Shown: positions 1 through 10,585 of the stretch, one piece after another | How positions within the stretch are numbered: the stretch's first letter is position 1 | How the letters are laid out: each line of letters starts with the position of its first letter | From: Bacillus norwichensis | GTDB taxonomy: Bacteria; Bacillota; Bacilli; Bacillales; Bacillaceae_C | Direction of reading: 5' to 3' | NCBI RefSeq assembly: GCF_014836955.1 | Contig: NZ_JACSPV010000036.1 | Location: forward strand, 1-47,215 | Length of the DNA: 47,215 nucleotides | Translations under genes and position numbers: made by a program | The notes under the pieces: generated by a model | The model's database searches: none | What the model saw: the letters and a program-made list of their open reading frames with translations, nothing else | Told to the model about the DNA's origin: nothing

Positions 1-22
1 ATTCGCGTGTCGAAAAAAAGTT

Positions 23-51
23 TTGACACCCTAATAACGGTTCAAACCGTT
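23..51 (+). promoter_or_regulatory. Candidate operator upstream of copZ
   Basis: A TTGACA hexamer at 23-28 is followed by an inverted repeat AACGGTT-CA-AACCGTT at 36-51. It lies about 35 bases before the copZ start, so it could be a regulator site. No well-spaced -10 box is obvious. It does not look like the C-rich CsoR operator I would expect before a copper gene, so the cognate regulator is unknown. Confidence 0.4.
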
Positions 52-84
52 GATATATCAATATTTATAGAGGGAGGAATTTAT

Positions 85-336
85 ATGAAGCAAGTAACAC
101 TTAAGGTACAAGGGATGTCATGTGGATCTTGTGTGAATAAAATTGAAGGAAATGTAGGTAAGTTAAGTGGAGTTGAATCTGTCAAAGTCCTGCTTTCTGA
201 AGGTGAAGTTGATGTAACATTTAATGGAAATACAGTTGATCTGAGCGTAATTAAAGGTGCTATTAAAGATTCGGGTTATGAGGTTATGGAAGAACCTGCT
301 GGAGAAGATGGCCCTGGGTGTTCATGCTGCCATTAA
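85..336 (+). CDS. copZ: CopZ-like heavy-metal-associated copper chaperone
   Basis: An 83-residue single HMA domain protein. The metal-binding loop GMSCGSC lies near residues 10-16, and the rest follows the ferredoxin-like HMA fold length (about 68 residues). In Firmicutes CopZ carries Cu(I) to the CopA ATPase in the cytoplasm. The start is ATG 85 because an AGGGAGG ribosome site sits at 70-76; an in-frame upstream start at 7 has none. The C-terminus carries an unusual extra Cys/His tail (GPGCSCCH) that could bind more metal. copA is not downstream, so it may lie before the window or elsewhere. A strong terminator follows directly. Confidence 0.85.
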   Translation: MKQVTLKVQGMSCGSCVNKIEGNVGKLSGVESVKVLLSEGEVDVTFNGNTVDLSVIKGAIKDSGYEVMEEPAGEDGPGCSCCH

Positions 337-341
337 TTATG

Positions 342-372
342 AAAGATCGTGCTGTTTCAGCACGATCTTTTT
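342..372 (+). terminator. Intrinsic terminator after copZ
   Basis: A 12-bp perfect stem AAGATCGTGCTG / CAGCACGATCTT with a 3-base loop is followed by a short T run. It begins five bases after the copZ stop. Confidence 0.9.
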
Positions 373-783
373 CATAAAATTATAGTCATCTGAGAAGAAT
401 TTAACTTATTTAACGGGATGCTTACCTTAATCCAATCACCTGTAAATCTGGGGATTATAAAAATTTTAGAATACTAAAAAAGGAGAATCGTGACATTTTT
501 GTCCGCCTGATGGTTTTCATGATTAAAAAATCCTGCCCTTCATTAAATATTTGGTATCCAAACGGCAATGGAAGCGGGAATCCTTATCTGTATTCAGGTC
601 TATGTCTCAAACCACCTCAACTTCTCCGATTTTCTTTGCACTTTATATTTGTTAATATTAAAATGTATAATGATTAAAATTTGCTTAACCACGATATAGG
701 TGTAATAAAAGCAGGGAAATCCTTGCTTTTTATTTTTGGGGACAAGGGCTTGCCCAGGTATCCAATTATGAGAGGTTTTGAAT
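373..783. other. Intergenic stretch, mostly without recognisable content
   Basis: About 410 bases without a credible gene. The only structure I see is a small hairpin with a T-rich tail at about 709-736 (AAGCAGG / CCTTGCTT) and a TATAAT at 666-671, which could be the -10 of the dus promoter, although no good -35 is at 17 bases. The hairpin would then lie between promoter and gene. Confidence 0.4.
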
Positions 784-1764
784 ATGAAAGATAATTTTTG
801 GCGTGATTTACCAAGGCCGTTTTTTATACTGGCACCAATGGAAGATGTGACAGATGTTGTTTTCCGCCATGTAGTGAGTGAAGCAGCCAGACCTGATGTG
901 TTTTTTACAGAGTTTACAAACACGGAGAGTTATTGTCACCCACAGGGGATTCAAAGTGTGCGTGGGCGTTTGACTTTTACAGAGGATGAGCAACCAATTG
1001 TAGCCCATATATGGGGGGATAAGCCTGAATATTTTCAGCAAATGAGTATTGGTATGGCGAAACTAGGCTTTCGGGGTATAGATATCAATATGGGCTGTCC
1101 TGTACCTAATGTGGCGCAGAATGGGAAGGGAAGCGGCCTTATCCGTCGTCCAGAAGTTGCGACAGATTTAATACAAGCAGCAAAAGCAGGAGGATTACCT
1201 GTTAGTGTGAAGACAAGGCTTGGCTACACGGATGTAGACGAATGGCAGGCTTGGCTGACACACATATTGAAACAAGACATTGTCAATCTATCTATTCATC
1301 TGCGTACAAGGAAGGAAATGAGCAAAGAAGATGCTCATTGGGAGCTGATCCCAGAAATTAAGGAACTTCGTGACAAGGTGGCACCAGAGACACTTTTGAC
1401 GATCAATGGGGATATTCCTGACCGTCAAACTGGCTTGAAACTCGTTGATCAATATGGTGTTGATGGGGTTATGATTGGGCGTGGTATTTTCAATAATCCA
1501 TTTGCCTTTGAAAAAGAACCGAAAGATCGTAGCAGTAAGGAATTGCTTGGTCTCTTAAGATTGCATCTAGATCTTCATGACAAATACTCAAATTTAGAGT
1601 TGCGTTCGTTCAAGGCTCTTTATCGATTTTTTAAGATATATGTCAAAGGATTTCGTGGGGCGAGTCAATTAAGAAATCAACTAATGAGCACAGAGACAAC
1701 AGATGAAGTGCGTGCGATGCTCGATAATTTTGGGTCAAAGAATCTTGATGAAATAGGGGAATAG
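784..1764 (+). CDS. tRNA-dihydrouridine synthase (Dus family)
   Basis: A 326-residue FMN-dependent TIM-barrel enzyme that reduces uridine to dihydrouridine in tRNA D-loops. Visible marks are the N-terminal LAPMEDVTD (PM-x-x-V-T/D Dus signature), [19 protein letters not shown] with the catalytic Cys, SVKTRLGY, and the FMN-phosphate region INGDIPD followed by [14 protein letters not shown]. The C-terminal helical tRNA-binding region follows. The start is ATG 784, with AGAGG at 771-775; a TTG at 778 is too close to that site. It stands alone in its transcription direction after copZ. The exact Dus subfamily (DusB/DusC-like) is not decided here. Confidence 0.92.
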   Translation: MKDNFWRDLPRPFFILAPMEDVTDVVFRHVVSEAARPDVFFTEFTNTESYCHPQGIQSVRGRLTFTEDEQPIVAHIWGDKPEYFQQMSIGMAKLGFRGIDINMGCPVPNVAQNGKGSGLIRRPEVATDLIQAAKAGGLPVSVKTRLGYTDVDEWQAWLTHILKQDIVNLSIHLRTRKEMSKEDAHWELIPEIKELRDKVAPETLLTINGDIPDRQTGLKLVDQYGVDGVMIGRGIFNNPFAFEKEPKDRSSKELLGLLRLHLDLHDKYSNLELRSFKALYRFFKIYVKGFRGASQLRNQLMSTETTDEVRAMLDNFGSKNLDEIGE

Positions 1765-2023
1765 TAGAATGATGAGACTCCCTGGATAAAATCGAGGGGC
1801 TTTGTTTCATTTTTTATGGCCCCAAACTGATTCACTCGGCTGGTTTCCTTGGTTGATTTATTTAAGAGAATCAGGCGTTCCTCAGCTAACAGCCCACAAT
1901 GTTCTTCTTTTACTGGAATGCCGATCTACGATGAATTACCTTTTAAGAAAATTAATCAAATGGAATGAGGTTTTGTGAGGAAGTTTATTTTTGTTGCACA
2001 TACATAAGTAAGGAGCGGTTTTT
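1765..2023. other. Intergenic, possible decayed coding remnant
   Basis: The + frame reads open from about 1828 to a TGA near 1966 without a start codon. It encodes a polar peptide containing PIYDELPFKKINQME, which looks like a protein C-terminus. I do not recognise the family. It may be the tail of a deleted gene, or chance. Confidence 0.25.
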
Positions 2024-2218
2024 ATGTCGGGAACTAAACGAGAAAATATAAAACCAGGTACCAAAGTAAAAGTTGTACAAAAACAAGACCAGCGTTCTGG
2101 AAAATTAACAGAAGGTGTGGTTCTAAACATATTAACAAACTCAGCGACTCATCATCATGGTATTAAAGTCCGGCTTGAAAGTGGCATTGTTGGTAGAGTG
2201 AAGGAAATCTTGGAGTAG
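2024..2218 (+). CDS. ywbE: YwbE-family small basic protein
   Basis: A 64-residue protein matching the YwbE family (DUF2196) in length and layout: an N-terminal KRENIKPGTKVKVVQK, a central KLTEGVVLNILTNSATHHHGIKV and an end in GRVKEIL. The fold looks like a small KOW/SH3-like beta barrel, so nucleic-acid contact is plausible, but the function is not established. AAGGAGC ends about 7 bases before the ATG. It is monocistronic and converges on the rhodanese operon, with repeat B1 between them. Confidence 0.85.
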   Translation: MSGTKRENIKPGTKVKVVQKQDQRSGKLTEGVVLNILTNSATHHHGIKVRLESGIVGRVKEILE

Positions 2219-2396
2219 TATCCTACCCCAAGTTGATGTTTATATATATCATTTAGCCTATTTGGGGAGTAGTACCCAGCTATACGATTAAGTATTTTTT
2301 CCATTTTTCATCCGTGTAAAAAACTTTGGATATTGCACGCAATACAATAAGATCTAAAATTAATATCCTCAGTACAATAATTAATTTCGATTCCAA

Positions 2397-2441
2397 CCCC
2401 GATTTCGTGAAAATAAACATTTCCGAAGTCGGGGTCTTTTT
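2397..2441. repeat. Repeat B copy 1: terminator-like hairpin
   Basis: CCCCGATTTCG (2397-2407) pairs with CGAAGTCGGGG (2424-2434) across an AT-rich loop and is followed by a T run. Nearly the same sequence recurs at 6366 and, diverged, at about 10034. Here it lies between two convergent genes and may stop both. The rest of 2219-2578 shows nothing else apart from a weak stem, CTACCCCAA against TTGGGGAGTAG, just after ywbE. Confidence 0.75.
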
Positions 2442-2578
2442 CTGCTTAAACCCAGAGTAGAAGAAGGTTTTCGGGTGCTTCCTCGCGTAACAATTTTAAA
2501 GGAATTTATTTTAATTACAAAAAAAGTTTGCATGGTCTCGTGAAGCAACACCAATCCAATGCCTATTCAATGACAGAA

Positions 2579-2971
2579 TTAGCACCCGCAGATATCAGAA
2601 ATATTATTATTTTCAGTCAAATCGGAAATAGGAAAGTTCATCTCCTTCCATGCTGCAATACCTCCGGTAAGTTCTTTCACTTTATAGCCACGTTCTAATA
2701 AAAATGAAGCTACTTTGGCAGCTGTGTTACACCAAACATCCCAACAGTAAACAATAATTTCCTTATCTTTCGGTATTTCATTTAAACGATCTTGCAGCTC
2801 TTGTTGAGGAATAATATGGGCATCCTTAATTGTTAAAGTTTTTACATGATCAGGACCATTTCTCACATCAATCAAAAAATATTTGTCTGGCTCGCTTGAC
2901 GCTAATTTTAAATAATCCATAGGGCTAATTGTTGCTTCTAGACGTGCATTAAAATACTCAAGTGCATTCAT
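2579..2971 (-). CDS. Rhodanese-like sulfurtransferase domain protein
   Basis: A 130-residue single rhodanese domain: SPMDYLKLASSEPDKYFLIDVR, AHIIPQQEL, then the active-site strand IIVYC followed by WDVWCN, and a C-terminal YKVKELTGGIAAW. The catalytic Cys is present. The loop has a second Cys and lacks the usual Gly/Arg pattern, so the substrate may differ. The tail ends ICGC, adding two more cysteines. The start is the ATG at 2971, with GGAGG about 8 bases upstream; an earlier in-frame start lacks a site. It follows a MarR gene by 17 bases, so the two form an operon, perhaps for sulfide or persulfide handling (inference). Confidence 0.85.
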   Translation of the reverse strand: MNALEYFNARLEATISPMDYLKLASSEPDKYFLIDVRNGPDHVKTLTIKDAHIIPQQELQDRLNEIPKDKEIIVYCWDVWCNTAAKVASFLLERGYKVKELTGGIAAWKEMNFPISDLTENNNISDICGC

Positions 2972-2988
2972 AATTGTTACCTCCAGTT

Positions 2989-3408
2989 TTATAGAGTAAT
3001 CCAAACTTTAATAAGGATCTCTTTCAATAATTGTTGTTCTGGCTCGCTTAAAGGGGCTAAAACTTCTGCTTCTGTATGAGTTAAAAACTCCCAACGCGAG
3101 TCTAATACATCTTTTCCTTTAGCTGTAATCAAAAGATTATAAGACCTTCTGTCATTTGGATTCTTTGTTCTCTCTACATATCCTAAACCCTCTAAGTGAT
3201 CAATATGACTAACCATTGTCGTTCGGTCGATTTGTAGTTTTTCAGAAATATCTTTTTGTGAACAATGGGGGTTCCCTTCAATAAATAAAAGAACACCATA
3301 TTGTCTAGCATTAATTTCAAATGGAGAAAGGCCTTCAGCAAATTTAATTTCCATTTTTTGAAGAACTTTACCCAGCAAAAAACCATAGGATTGATTCCAC
3401 TTTTCCAT
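2989..3408 (-). CDS. MarR-family regulator of the rhodanese operon
   Basis: A 139-residue winged-helix regulator. It shows the MarR helix-turn-helix SQKDISEKLQIDRTTMVSHIDHLEGLGYVER at about 50-80 and the wing NPNDRRSYNLLITAKGK. It is the first gene of a two-gene operon. A GGAGG lies 13 bases before the ATG. Immediately upstream is a 25-bp perfect palindrome, the obvious operator, so autorepression is likely. No conserved sensing cysteine pair is evident, so the inducer cannot be named. Confidence 0.9.
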   Translation of the reverse strand: MEKWNQSYGFLLGKVLQKMEIKFAEGLSPFEINARQYGVLLFIEGNPHCSQKDISEKLQIDRTTMVSHIDHLEGLGYVERTKNPNDRRSYNLLITAKGKDVLDSRWEFLTHTEAEVLAPLSEPEQQLLKEILIKVWITL

Positions 3409-3445
3409 TAATTAATATACACCTCCGAATATTAATCAGCATATT

Positions 3446-3470
3446 ATATAATCAGTATAACTGATTATAT
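3446..3470. promoter_or_regulatory. Palindromic operator of the MarR gene
   Basis: A perfect inverted repeat ATAATCAGT-ATA-ACTGATTAT, extended by two more pairs on each side. It lies about 40 bases before the marR start and has the size of a MarR dimer site. A second half-site-like TAATCAG occurs at about 3433-3439. Confidence 0.8.
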
Positions 3471-3873
3471 TTTGAAATTCAAGCAGACATATTTAATAGC
3501 ACATCAAAGAAACTATAAAAAAGCTTGCGAAGAAAGAGATCTAAACTCCGGGGCTTTAGTTCAATAAGAAATGATCAAATCTTATTTAAATAGATATTTT
3601 ATTCCCTATCGGAAAACTACAGTTTAAAACGGGAAAAGGGTACCCTTTCTCATGAAATTAAGGAAAAATTTGGCCCGTAAGGAAATCTTTAATTTCCCTT
3701 GGACGGAGGAATGAAGGTTAAGTGGCAGACAAAATGAGAGGAGTCTATTTTGATTGTACAGCCAAGCTTTTTAATTCCTATCTATAGATAGGATCCTTTT
3801 TCGATTACCTAAAAGTAATGATTGAAAATCCAATTAAAAATGCTATAATAACAATATTCTACAATATATGACA
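3471..3873. other. Intergenic stretch without a recognisable gene
   Basis: I see no credible coding sequence. A 16-bp perfect palindrome CCTATCTATAGATAGG at 3777-3792 is followed by a short T run and could be a weak terminator. The promoter of the downstream riboswitch transcript probably lies at its right end. Confidence 0.4.
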
Positions 3874-3944
3874 CACTCATATAACCGCAGGAATAGGGCC
3901 TGTAAGTTTCTACCGGTTTGCCGTAAACAAATCGACTATGGGTG
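3874..3944 (+). ncRNA. Guanine-class purine riboswitch aptamer
   Basis: P1 CACTCATA (3874-3881) pairs with TATGGGTG (3937-3944). Between them lie the purine-riboswitch core segments ATAACCGCAG, GTAAGTTTCTACCGG and CCGTAAACAAATCGAC. The base before the 3' P1 strand, C at 3936, is the position that sets specificity; C means guanine (or hypoxanthine/xanthine less well), while U would mean adenine. This matches the known xpt riboswitch and sits before xpt-pbuX, as in Bacillus subtilis. The seen parts agree with family knowledge throughout. Confidence 0.95.
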
Positions 3945-3956
3945 GCAAGTGATTGG

Positions 3957-4059
3957 AAAAAAAGATTATGTGGAAATCTTTTTTTCTATTTCTTTAAGAA
4001 TTAAACTCGAAGACTTTGCTACCCTGCATTTGAAGAGGGGCGTTGTCTGCGAGTTTTTT
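3957..4059 (+). terminator. Riboswitch expression platform (terminator)
   Basis: A main stem AACTCG-A-AGAC (4004-4014) / GTCT-G-CGAGTT (4045-4055) is followed by a T run to 4059. An A/T hairpin at 3957-3985 precedes it. GGGTGGC at 3940-3946, which includes part of the aptamer P1, can pair with GCTACCC at 4018-4024 inside the terminator loop. That gives an antiterminator when the aptamer is empty. The arrangement predicts an OFF switch on ligand binding (inference from base pairing). Confidence 0.8.
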
Positions 4060-4062
4060 GTA

Positions 4063-4256
4063 TTTTAACTTCAGTCAGCACAGATCTTCCACTTCTGTAA
4101 GTGGTGAGATGAATGCCTGTTGGTATTCCATTACGGGGTTTCAAACCTGGGTGAAGAAAGTTAAGGCCTCCAGAGGATGCCACAGATTTTCAGTGGAAGT
4201 TTATCGAGCGGAGTCCGATAAAATCTTGGCAAAAATACGCCAACCGTGCATTTGAT
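4063..4256 (+). repeat. Repeat A copy 1 (HEARO/omega-RNA-like) in the xpt leader
   Basis: A near full-length copy of the dispersed repeat A. It starts TTTTAACTTCAGTCAGC, carries CCACTTCTGTAAGTGGTGAG, a GAGGATGCCACAG core and the TTTATCGAGCG hairpin, and ends GTGCATTTGAT. It occupies almost the whole space between the riboswitch terminator and the xpt ribosome site, so every read-through xpt transcript contains it. Confidence 0.9.
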
Positions 4257-4265
4257 ATCAGTTAG

Positions 4266-6172
<1,907 letters not shown>

Positions 6173-6185
6173 AGGGTAAAAACAT

Positions 6186-6236
6186 AAGTCCTATTTAGCT
6201 TGAGGGATATATTCACAAGCAAATAGGACTTTTTAT
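6186..6236 (+). terminator. Terminator of xpt-pbuX
   Basis: AAGTCCTATTT-A-GCTTG pairs with CAAGC-AAATAGGACTT, followed by T4ATT. It is a long, stable stem 14 bases after the pbuX stop. Confidence 0.92.
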
Positions 6237-6288
6237 TCTCCGTGAATGGCAAAACGGACTTATTATCGATATGATTTTTGGTGGGAAG

Positions 6289-6340
6289 GTGTGAAATGAA
6301 CTCACACATGTCGAGGCGGTAGCGTTGCGGCAACGGCGAC
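6289..6340. other. GC-rich block with nested stems
   Basis: GTGTGA (6289-6294) pairs with TCACAC (6302-6307). GTCG (6310-6313) pairs with CGAC (6337-6340) around a hairpin CGTTG-CGG-CAACG (6323-6335). The base composition is clearly richer in G+C than the surroundings. I do not recognise it as a known RNA. Confidence 0.35.
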
Positions 6341-6365
6341 CCAGTAAAAACATCTCTCAATCCAA

Positions 6366-6410
6366 CCCCTATTTCGTGATAATAAACATTTCCGAAGTCG
6401 GGGTGTTTTT
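6366..6410. repeat. Repeat B copy 2: terminator-like hairpin
   Basis: CCCCTATTTCG pairs imperfectly with CGAAGTCGGGG (6393-6403), followed by GTTTTTC. It shares its loop (about TAATAAACATTTC) with copy 1 at 2397. It lies between pbuX (+) and the convergent MerR-like gene (-). Confidence 0.75.
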
Positions 6411-6442
6411 CCGTAAAAACAAAAAGCAAATGATTCCACATC

Positions 6443-7156
6443 TTAAGAATCATTTGCTTTTTTCTTTAGCAGCTCAATTAATTTGTATAAGTAATATGCT
6501 CCACGAAGCTGTTGTTCGATTTGGTGGTCCATATATGCCAAGGAATCCATTGTAATTTTTCTTGCTTCGGAAATACTATGTTGGTTGATTTTTTCCAAGA
6601 CTTCTCTGACTGAATCAAGAAAATAGAGAGAGGGTTGGACGGTTCGAATAATTAATAAACGGCGAATATCTTCACGGTCATATACACGATAACCACTCTC
6701 CGGATGTCTACCAGGTTTAATTAATCCTTCCTTTTCCCAATGTCTAAGTGTTGAAGCAGGAACCTCTATCTCCTTTTCCACTTCTCCAATCGTATACCAC
6801 TTTTTACTCCTTCTATCCAAAAAACTTTGCATATTTTCAGGTTTTAAAATTTCCAATGCTTTTGTTGCTTGTTCTTTTCTTTGAAATAAACTGGCTTGGA
6901 CTCTATTTACTTCCCATAAGGCTTTAGTAAATTTATGCTCTTGAACCATTGGCATTATTTTTCGAACTGCTGCCATTCCAAAACCATGATACATTGCTCG
7001 TATACATTGGAAATATGCCTCGTGTTCTTTCGTATAAACACGATATCCATTTGATTTCCGTTTGGCTGGTGGAACGATACCCCATTCTTCATAATGACGT
7101 AATGCACTCGTGCCTACATCTAATTTTCGAGAAATATCTATTGGTCTTAGTTCCAT
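6443..7156 (-). CDS. Double MerR-domain transcriptional regulator
   Basis: A 237-residue protein with two MerR-type DNA-binding domains in one chain. The first is near residues 4-75 (DISRKLDVGTSALRHYEEWG, then GYRVY). The second is near 120-190 (TIGEVEKEIEVPASTLRHWE, then SGYRVY). A MerR dimer normally supplies one domain per subunit, so this protein may act as a pseudo-dimer or bind longer sites. The start is ATG 7156, which has GGAG 7 bases upstream; an earlier in-frame start lacks a site. It is divergent from the UvrA-like gene at 7327 with about 170 bases between, so it probably controls that gene (inference). No effector domain is obvious beyond the linker. Confidence 0.88.
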   Translation of the reverse strand: MELRPIDISRKLDVGTSALRHYEEWGIVPPAKRKSNGYRVYTKEHEAYFQCIRAMYHGFGMAAVRKIMPMVQEHKFTKALWEVNRVQASLFQRKEQATKALEILKPENMQSFLDRRSKKWYTIGEVEKEIEVPASTLRHWEKEGLIKPGRHPESGYRVYDREDIRRLLIIRTVQPSLYFLDSVREVLEKINQHSISEARKITMDSLAYMDHQIEQQLRGAYYLYKLIELLKKKANDS

Positions 7157-7326
7157 ATAAATCTCCAGGAGTAACATTTTGGGCTAAAGATTAAATTAAA
7201 ACATTAAAGCTCCATGACGGGATTTTTTGTTTAAAACTCCGCCATAATCGTAACATAATGCATAAAACCTTGCACTTGCATAAATGTTGTATGCTTGGTT
7301 TAGAAGTTGAAAAGGAGGCGTTAAAA

Positions 7327-9783
7327 TTGAACGATGTCATTCATGTAAAAGGTGCAAAAGAAAACAACCTGAAAAATCTGTCGGTGACTATACCCAAGAA
7401 TAAACTGGTTGTGTTGACAGGTCCATCCGGTTCGGGAAAGTCCACACTCGCGATGGATACTCTTTTTAAGGAATGTCAAAGACAGTATTTAGAATCTATG
7501 GGGTTACAAGGGATAAATAAGCCAAAGGTCGATTCGATGAGCGGACTTTCTCCGGCCATTAGTATCAACCAACAAAATACAAATAGAAATCCACGTTCAA
7601 CTGTAGGTACAGTAACTGATATGTACACAAGTTTACGGATGGTTTTTGAAAAACTTGGACGGAGACAGTGTCTCGTTTGTCATCATGAAATTGATCCAAC
7701 TTTCAATTCTGAGGATATTGAAAAAGAAGAAGGTAGTTTTAAAGAATACATTTTCTGCCTCAACTGCCATGATCGTATGGAAAAATTAACACGAACCCAC
7801 TTTTCTTATAATAAGACCGAAGGAGCTTGTCCTACTTGTAAAGGACTTGGAGAGACTGTAGACATACACCAGGAATCTGTCTTTCATCAACAACTTTCTA
7901 TTGAAGAAGGAGCAGTTGATTTATGGAAAGGCCGTTATGCTGAATGGCAGATATCTGTTGTAAAAGCTGCAATGTCTTATTATGGTATACCACTTGAAGA
8001 AGGAGTTCCTTTGCAAGAATACAGTACAGAGCAAAAAGCAATTCTATATTACGGGGTAGAGAGTGAAGAAGTGAAGGAGTGCTTTCCTGATATGAAGCCT
8101 CCCAAAACTGTTGAAAAAGGTAAATTTGAAGGTGTTTTAACTGGAATGTGGAGGAGGTTTACAGAAAAGTCCGGTTCATCTACCGAGGCGGAAGAGTATT
8201 TTTATTCACAAGTTTGTCCTGATTGCGAAGGAGAGAGATTAAATGAAATAAGTAGAAATGTAACGGTAGAAAATATGACAATTCCAATGTTAGTCAGTCA
8301 TTCTTTGGAAGAAATGTTCAACTGGACGCTTCATCTTGAGAAAACATTAGATAAAGAAAGTTATATACTCGTTGAAACTTTTATACAAGATATGAAAACG
8401 AAACTTACTAGAATAATAAAAATTGGGCTAGGCTATTTGACATTGGACCGTCAAGTAATCACTCTGTCAGGAGGAGAAGCACAGAGGTTAAAATTATCCG
8501 CCCTTCTTGATTCAGCATTGACAGGCGTACTTTATATCATGGATGAACCGACTGTTGGACTGCATCCAAAGGATACTTTGGGTCTAGTAAGTGTACTAAA
8601 AAGGCTAAGAGATTTAGGAAATACTGTTTTACTTATTGAGCACGATGTAGATGTAATGAAAGAAGCAGATTACATTATTGATATTGGACCAGGAGCGGGT
8701 AAACAAGGCGGAACAGTAGTTGGTCAAGGTACTCTGCAAGAGTTGATCAATATAGAAAGATCTGTGACAGGAAAATATTTACGTGAAGAAGAAGTTATAA
8801 AGAAAAAATATCGGGATGGAGCTGGTGAAGGTATAACTGTACATCATGCAGAGGTACATAATTTAAAGGATGTAACAGTAACTTTCCCAATTGGTTGTCT
8901 CACAGCCGTCACAGGTGTGTCTGGTTCAGGGAAATCGTCACTCGTTTTTGACGTTTTAGCAAAAGGCGATGACAAAATACATGAAGGCTTTGATAAGGTA
9001 ACAGGACTTGACCATTTTGACCAGATGATCATAGTTGGTCAATCCCCACTTAGCAGGATGAAACGATCCAATATAGCAACATATATTGATGTGTTTACAC
9101 ATATTCGAGGTATTTTTGCTAAGGATAGATATGCGAAAGAAAAAGGGTTCTCGGCAAAGCACTTTTCTTTTAATACCGTAGGTGGGCGCTGTGAAAACTG
9201 CCAAGGGCTAGGTTATGTAACAACGAATATGCTTTTCTTTCCAGAGATGGAGGTGGTTTGTCCCGTTTGTCATGGCAAGCGATTTCAGCAAAAGGTACTA
9301 TCCGTAAAATATTATGGGCTTTCCATTAACGATATACTTGAAAGTTCTATTTTGGATTGTTTAAGTATTTTTAAAGAAGAGAAAAAAGTCAGAGGAGTTC
9401 TCGAATTACTTGTTGAGATTGGTTTGGGTTATTTAAAGATGGGCCAATCATTAACAACCCTATCAGGCGGGGAAGGGCAACGGCTAAAACTAGCTAAAGA
9501 ACTAATAAAGCAAGGGAATAAAAGGTCATTATATTTATTAGACGAACCAACAACTGGATTACACCCAAATGATGTCACACAATTATTAAAACTCTTGAAT
9601 CGTCTCGTAGATGCTGGTAATACGGTTATTTTGGTTGAGCATAATAGCCAAATAATTAAAGGAGCTGACTGGGTTGTTGATTTGGGTCCAGAAGGAGGAG
9701 ATAAAGGCGGCCAAATTATTGCTGAAGGAACACCGGATGTAATTGTCAAAAATCCAAAATCTTATACAGGCGAATATTTGTAA
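7327..9783 (+). CDS. Class II UvrA-like ABC ATPase
   Basis: An 818-residue tandem ABC ATPase of the UvrA group. The first half has Walker [10 protein letters not shown] near residue 35, Cys pairs CLVC and CLNC, zinc motifs CPTCKGLGE and [10 protein letters not shown], and signature [11 protein letters not shown]. The second half has GVSGSGKSS, the zinc module CENCQGLG...[20 protein letters not shown] and DEPTTGLHP. Canonical UvrA is about 940-960 residues. Here only about 55 residues separate GRRQC from GACPTCKG, so the UvrB-binding insertion is missing, which marks class II UvrA / DrrC-like proteins linked to resistance to DNA-binding drugs. The start is TTG 7327, eight bases after AAAGGAGG at 7312-7318; the ATG at 7258 has no site. 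It sits opposite a double-MerR gene. Confidence 0.9.
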   Translation: MNDVIHVKGAKENNLKNLSVTIPKNKLVVLTGPSGSGKSTLAMDTLFKECQRQYLESMGLQGINKPKVDSMSGLSPAISINQQNTNRNPRSTVGTVTDMYTSLRMVFEKLGRRQCLVCHHEIDPTFNSEDIEKEEGSFKEYIFCLNCHDRMEKLTRTHFSYNKTEGACPTCKGLGETVDIHQESVFHQQLSIEEGAVDLWKGRYAEWQISVVKAAMSYYGIPLEEGVPLQEYSTEQKAILYYGVESEEVKECFPDMKPPKTVEKGKFEGVLTGMWRRFTEKSGSSTEAEEYFYSQVCPDCEGERLNEISRNVTVENMTIPMLVSHSLEEMFNWTLHLEKTLDKESYILVETFIQDMKTKLTRIIKIGLGYLTLDRQVITLSGGEAQRLKLSALLDSALTGVLYIMDEPTVGLHPKDTLGLVSVLKRLRDLGNTVLLIEHDVDVMKEADYIIDIGPGAGKQGGTVVGQGTLQELINIERSVTGKYLREEEVIKKKYRDGAGEGITVHHAEVHNLKDVTVTFPIGCLTAVTGVSGSGKSSLVFDVLAKGDDKIHEGFDKVTGLDHFDQMIIVGQSPLSRMKRSNIATYIDVFTHIRGIFAKDRYAKEKGFSAKHFSFNTVGGRCENCQGLGYVTTNMLFFPEMEVVCPVCHGKRFQQKVLSVKYYGLSINDILESSILDCLSIFKEEKKVRGVLELLVEIGLGYLKMGQSLTTLSGGEGQRLKLAKELIKQGNKRSLYLLDEPTTGLHPNDVTQLLKLLNRLVDAGNTVILVEHNSQIIKGADWVVDLGPEGGDKGGQIIAEGTPDVIVKNPKSYTGEYL

Positions 9784-9875
9784 TTTTTTAAAAAAACTTC
9801 TTTATTTAAGAGATAGAAAGGAAAATTGCCTAGCCTGTTATTGCAAAATAAATAATGGCCATATAACTCAAATCT

Positions 9876-9914
9876 AGAACGGATCTACTGAGGAAAAAGT
9901 TCCGTTCTATTTTC
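9876..9914 (+). terminator. Terminator after the UvrA-like gene
   Basis: AGAACGGA (9876-9883) pairs with TCCGTTCT (9901-9908), followed by ATTTTC. It lies about 95 bases after the stop codon. Confidence 0.75.
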
Positions 9915-10021
9915 ACGATAATGAAGAAATGCGGGTTGGAGAGAGGGGATTTGGGAAGAATACATTTTGACGTACAGATGATGGTCTCCTTAAAATATAC
10001 ATTTCTCATTTAAACTAAATA

Positions 10022-10083
10022 TCTCTCAACTCAACCTCGATTTTGTGAAAATAAACATTTTCGAAGGAGAAATGTTCGTTTTC
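10022..10083. repeat. Repeat B copy 3, diverged
   Basis: It shares CTCTCAA...CAACC-CGATTTTGTG and AAAATAAACATTTTCGAAG with copies 1 and 2, but the 3' arm has changed, so the hairpin is largely lost. It lies directly upstream of a TATAAT (10085-10090) and the broken small gene. Confidence 0.6.
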
Positions 10084-10126
10084 CTATAATAAAACAGACA
10101 TAAGCAAATAGAGGGGAATTTGATGT

Positions 10127-10372
10127 ATGGGATTGAATCGATTAACAGTAAGTAGAAATGAGAAAATGCTAAAGTATATTTCACTCATCAGAAAATTTGA
10201 TTCAACCATTCCTATGATGCTTTAGACGATATACGGGGAAATTGATCGGAAAGCTTATATCGGATTTAATGATAAAAGGTGCAGAGGTTCACATCTATCA
10301 TACTGTAAATTTATGGACATTAAGTGTTTGGACAATTTGTTAGCGACCATTCAAGAAATAGAATGGAAATAG
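10127..10372 (+). pseudogene. Small gene with in-frame TAG, unknown family
   Basis: A gene-like unit of 81 codons: GAGGGGA at 10111-10117, ATG 10127, stop 10370-10372, and a terminator-like hairpin at 10413-10443. Codon 33 is TAG (10223-10225). Before it the peptide runs MGLNRLTVSRNEKM and LKYISLIRKFDS; after it comes IYGEIDRKAYIGFNDKRC and ends in LLATIQEIEWK. I do not recognise the family. The open frame on both sides of the stop, with proper signals at both ends, suggests a recently broken gene or a base-call error. Confidence 0.5.
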
Positions 10373-10412
10373 AGAATAAATTCCAATTTAATCTAATAAA
10401 AATCTTAGTTAG

Positions 10413-10443
10413 GCAGTGGTCTGTACAATTTACTGCTTTTTTT
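10413..10443 (+). terminator. Terminator-like hairpin after the broken small gene
   Basis: GCAGT (10413-10417) pairs with ACTGC (10432-10436) and is followed by seven T. The stem is short, but the T run is clear. The remaining bases to 10585 hold no gene I can support. Confidence 0.55.
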
Positions 10444-10585
10444 GTTGCTATTTTAAGCAAAGAAGAAATAATGGTGAAAATGAAAGTATATAGCGATCCT
10501 CGGTCACCATGTCTACTTAATTTCCCCTAATTATTTATGGTAATATGGAGTCAGTTCAATACGGATACATCTTTTGGAGGAAATT

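Noticed and set aside
3777-3792. Palindrome CCTATCTATAGATAGG as a regulator site
   Set aside because: It is far from any gene start and is followed by T residues, so a weak terminator or chance is more likely.
4043-4255. Short open frame of about 70 codons before xpt
   Set aside because: It lies inside repeat A1 and has no ribosome site or family resemblance.
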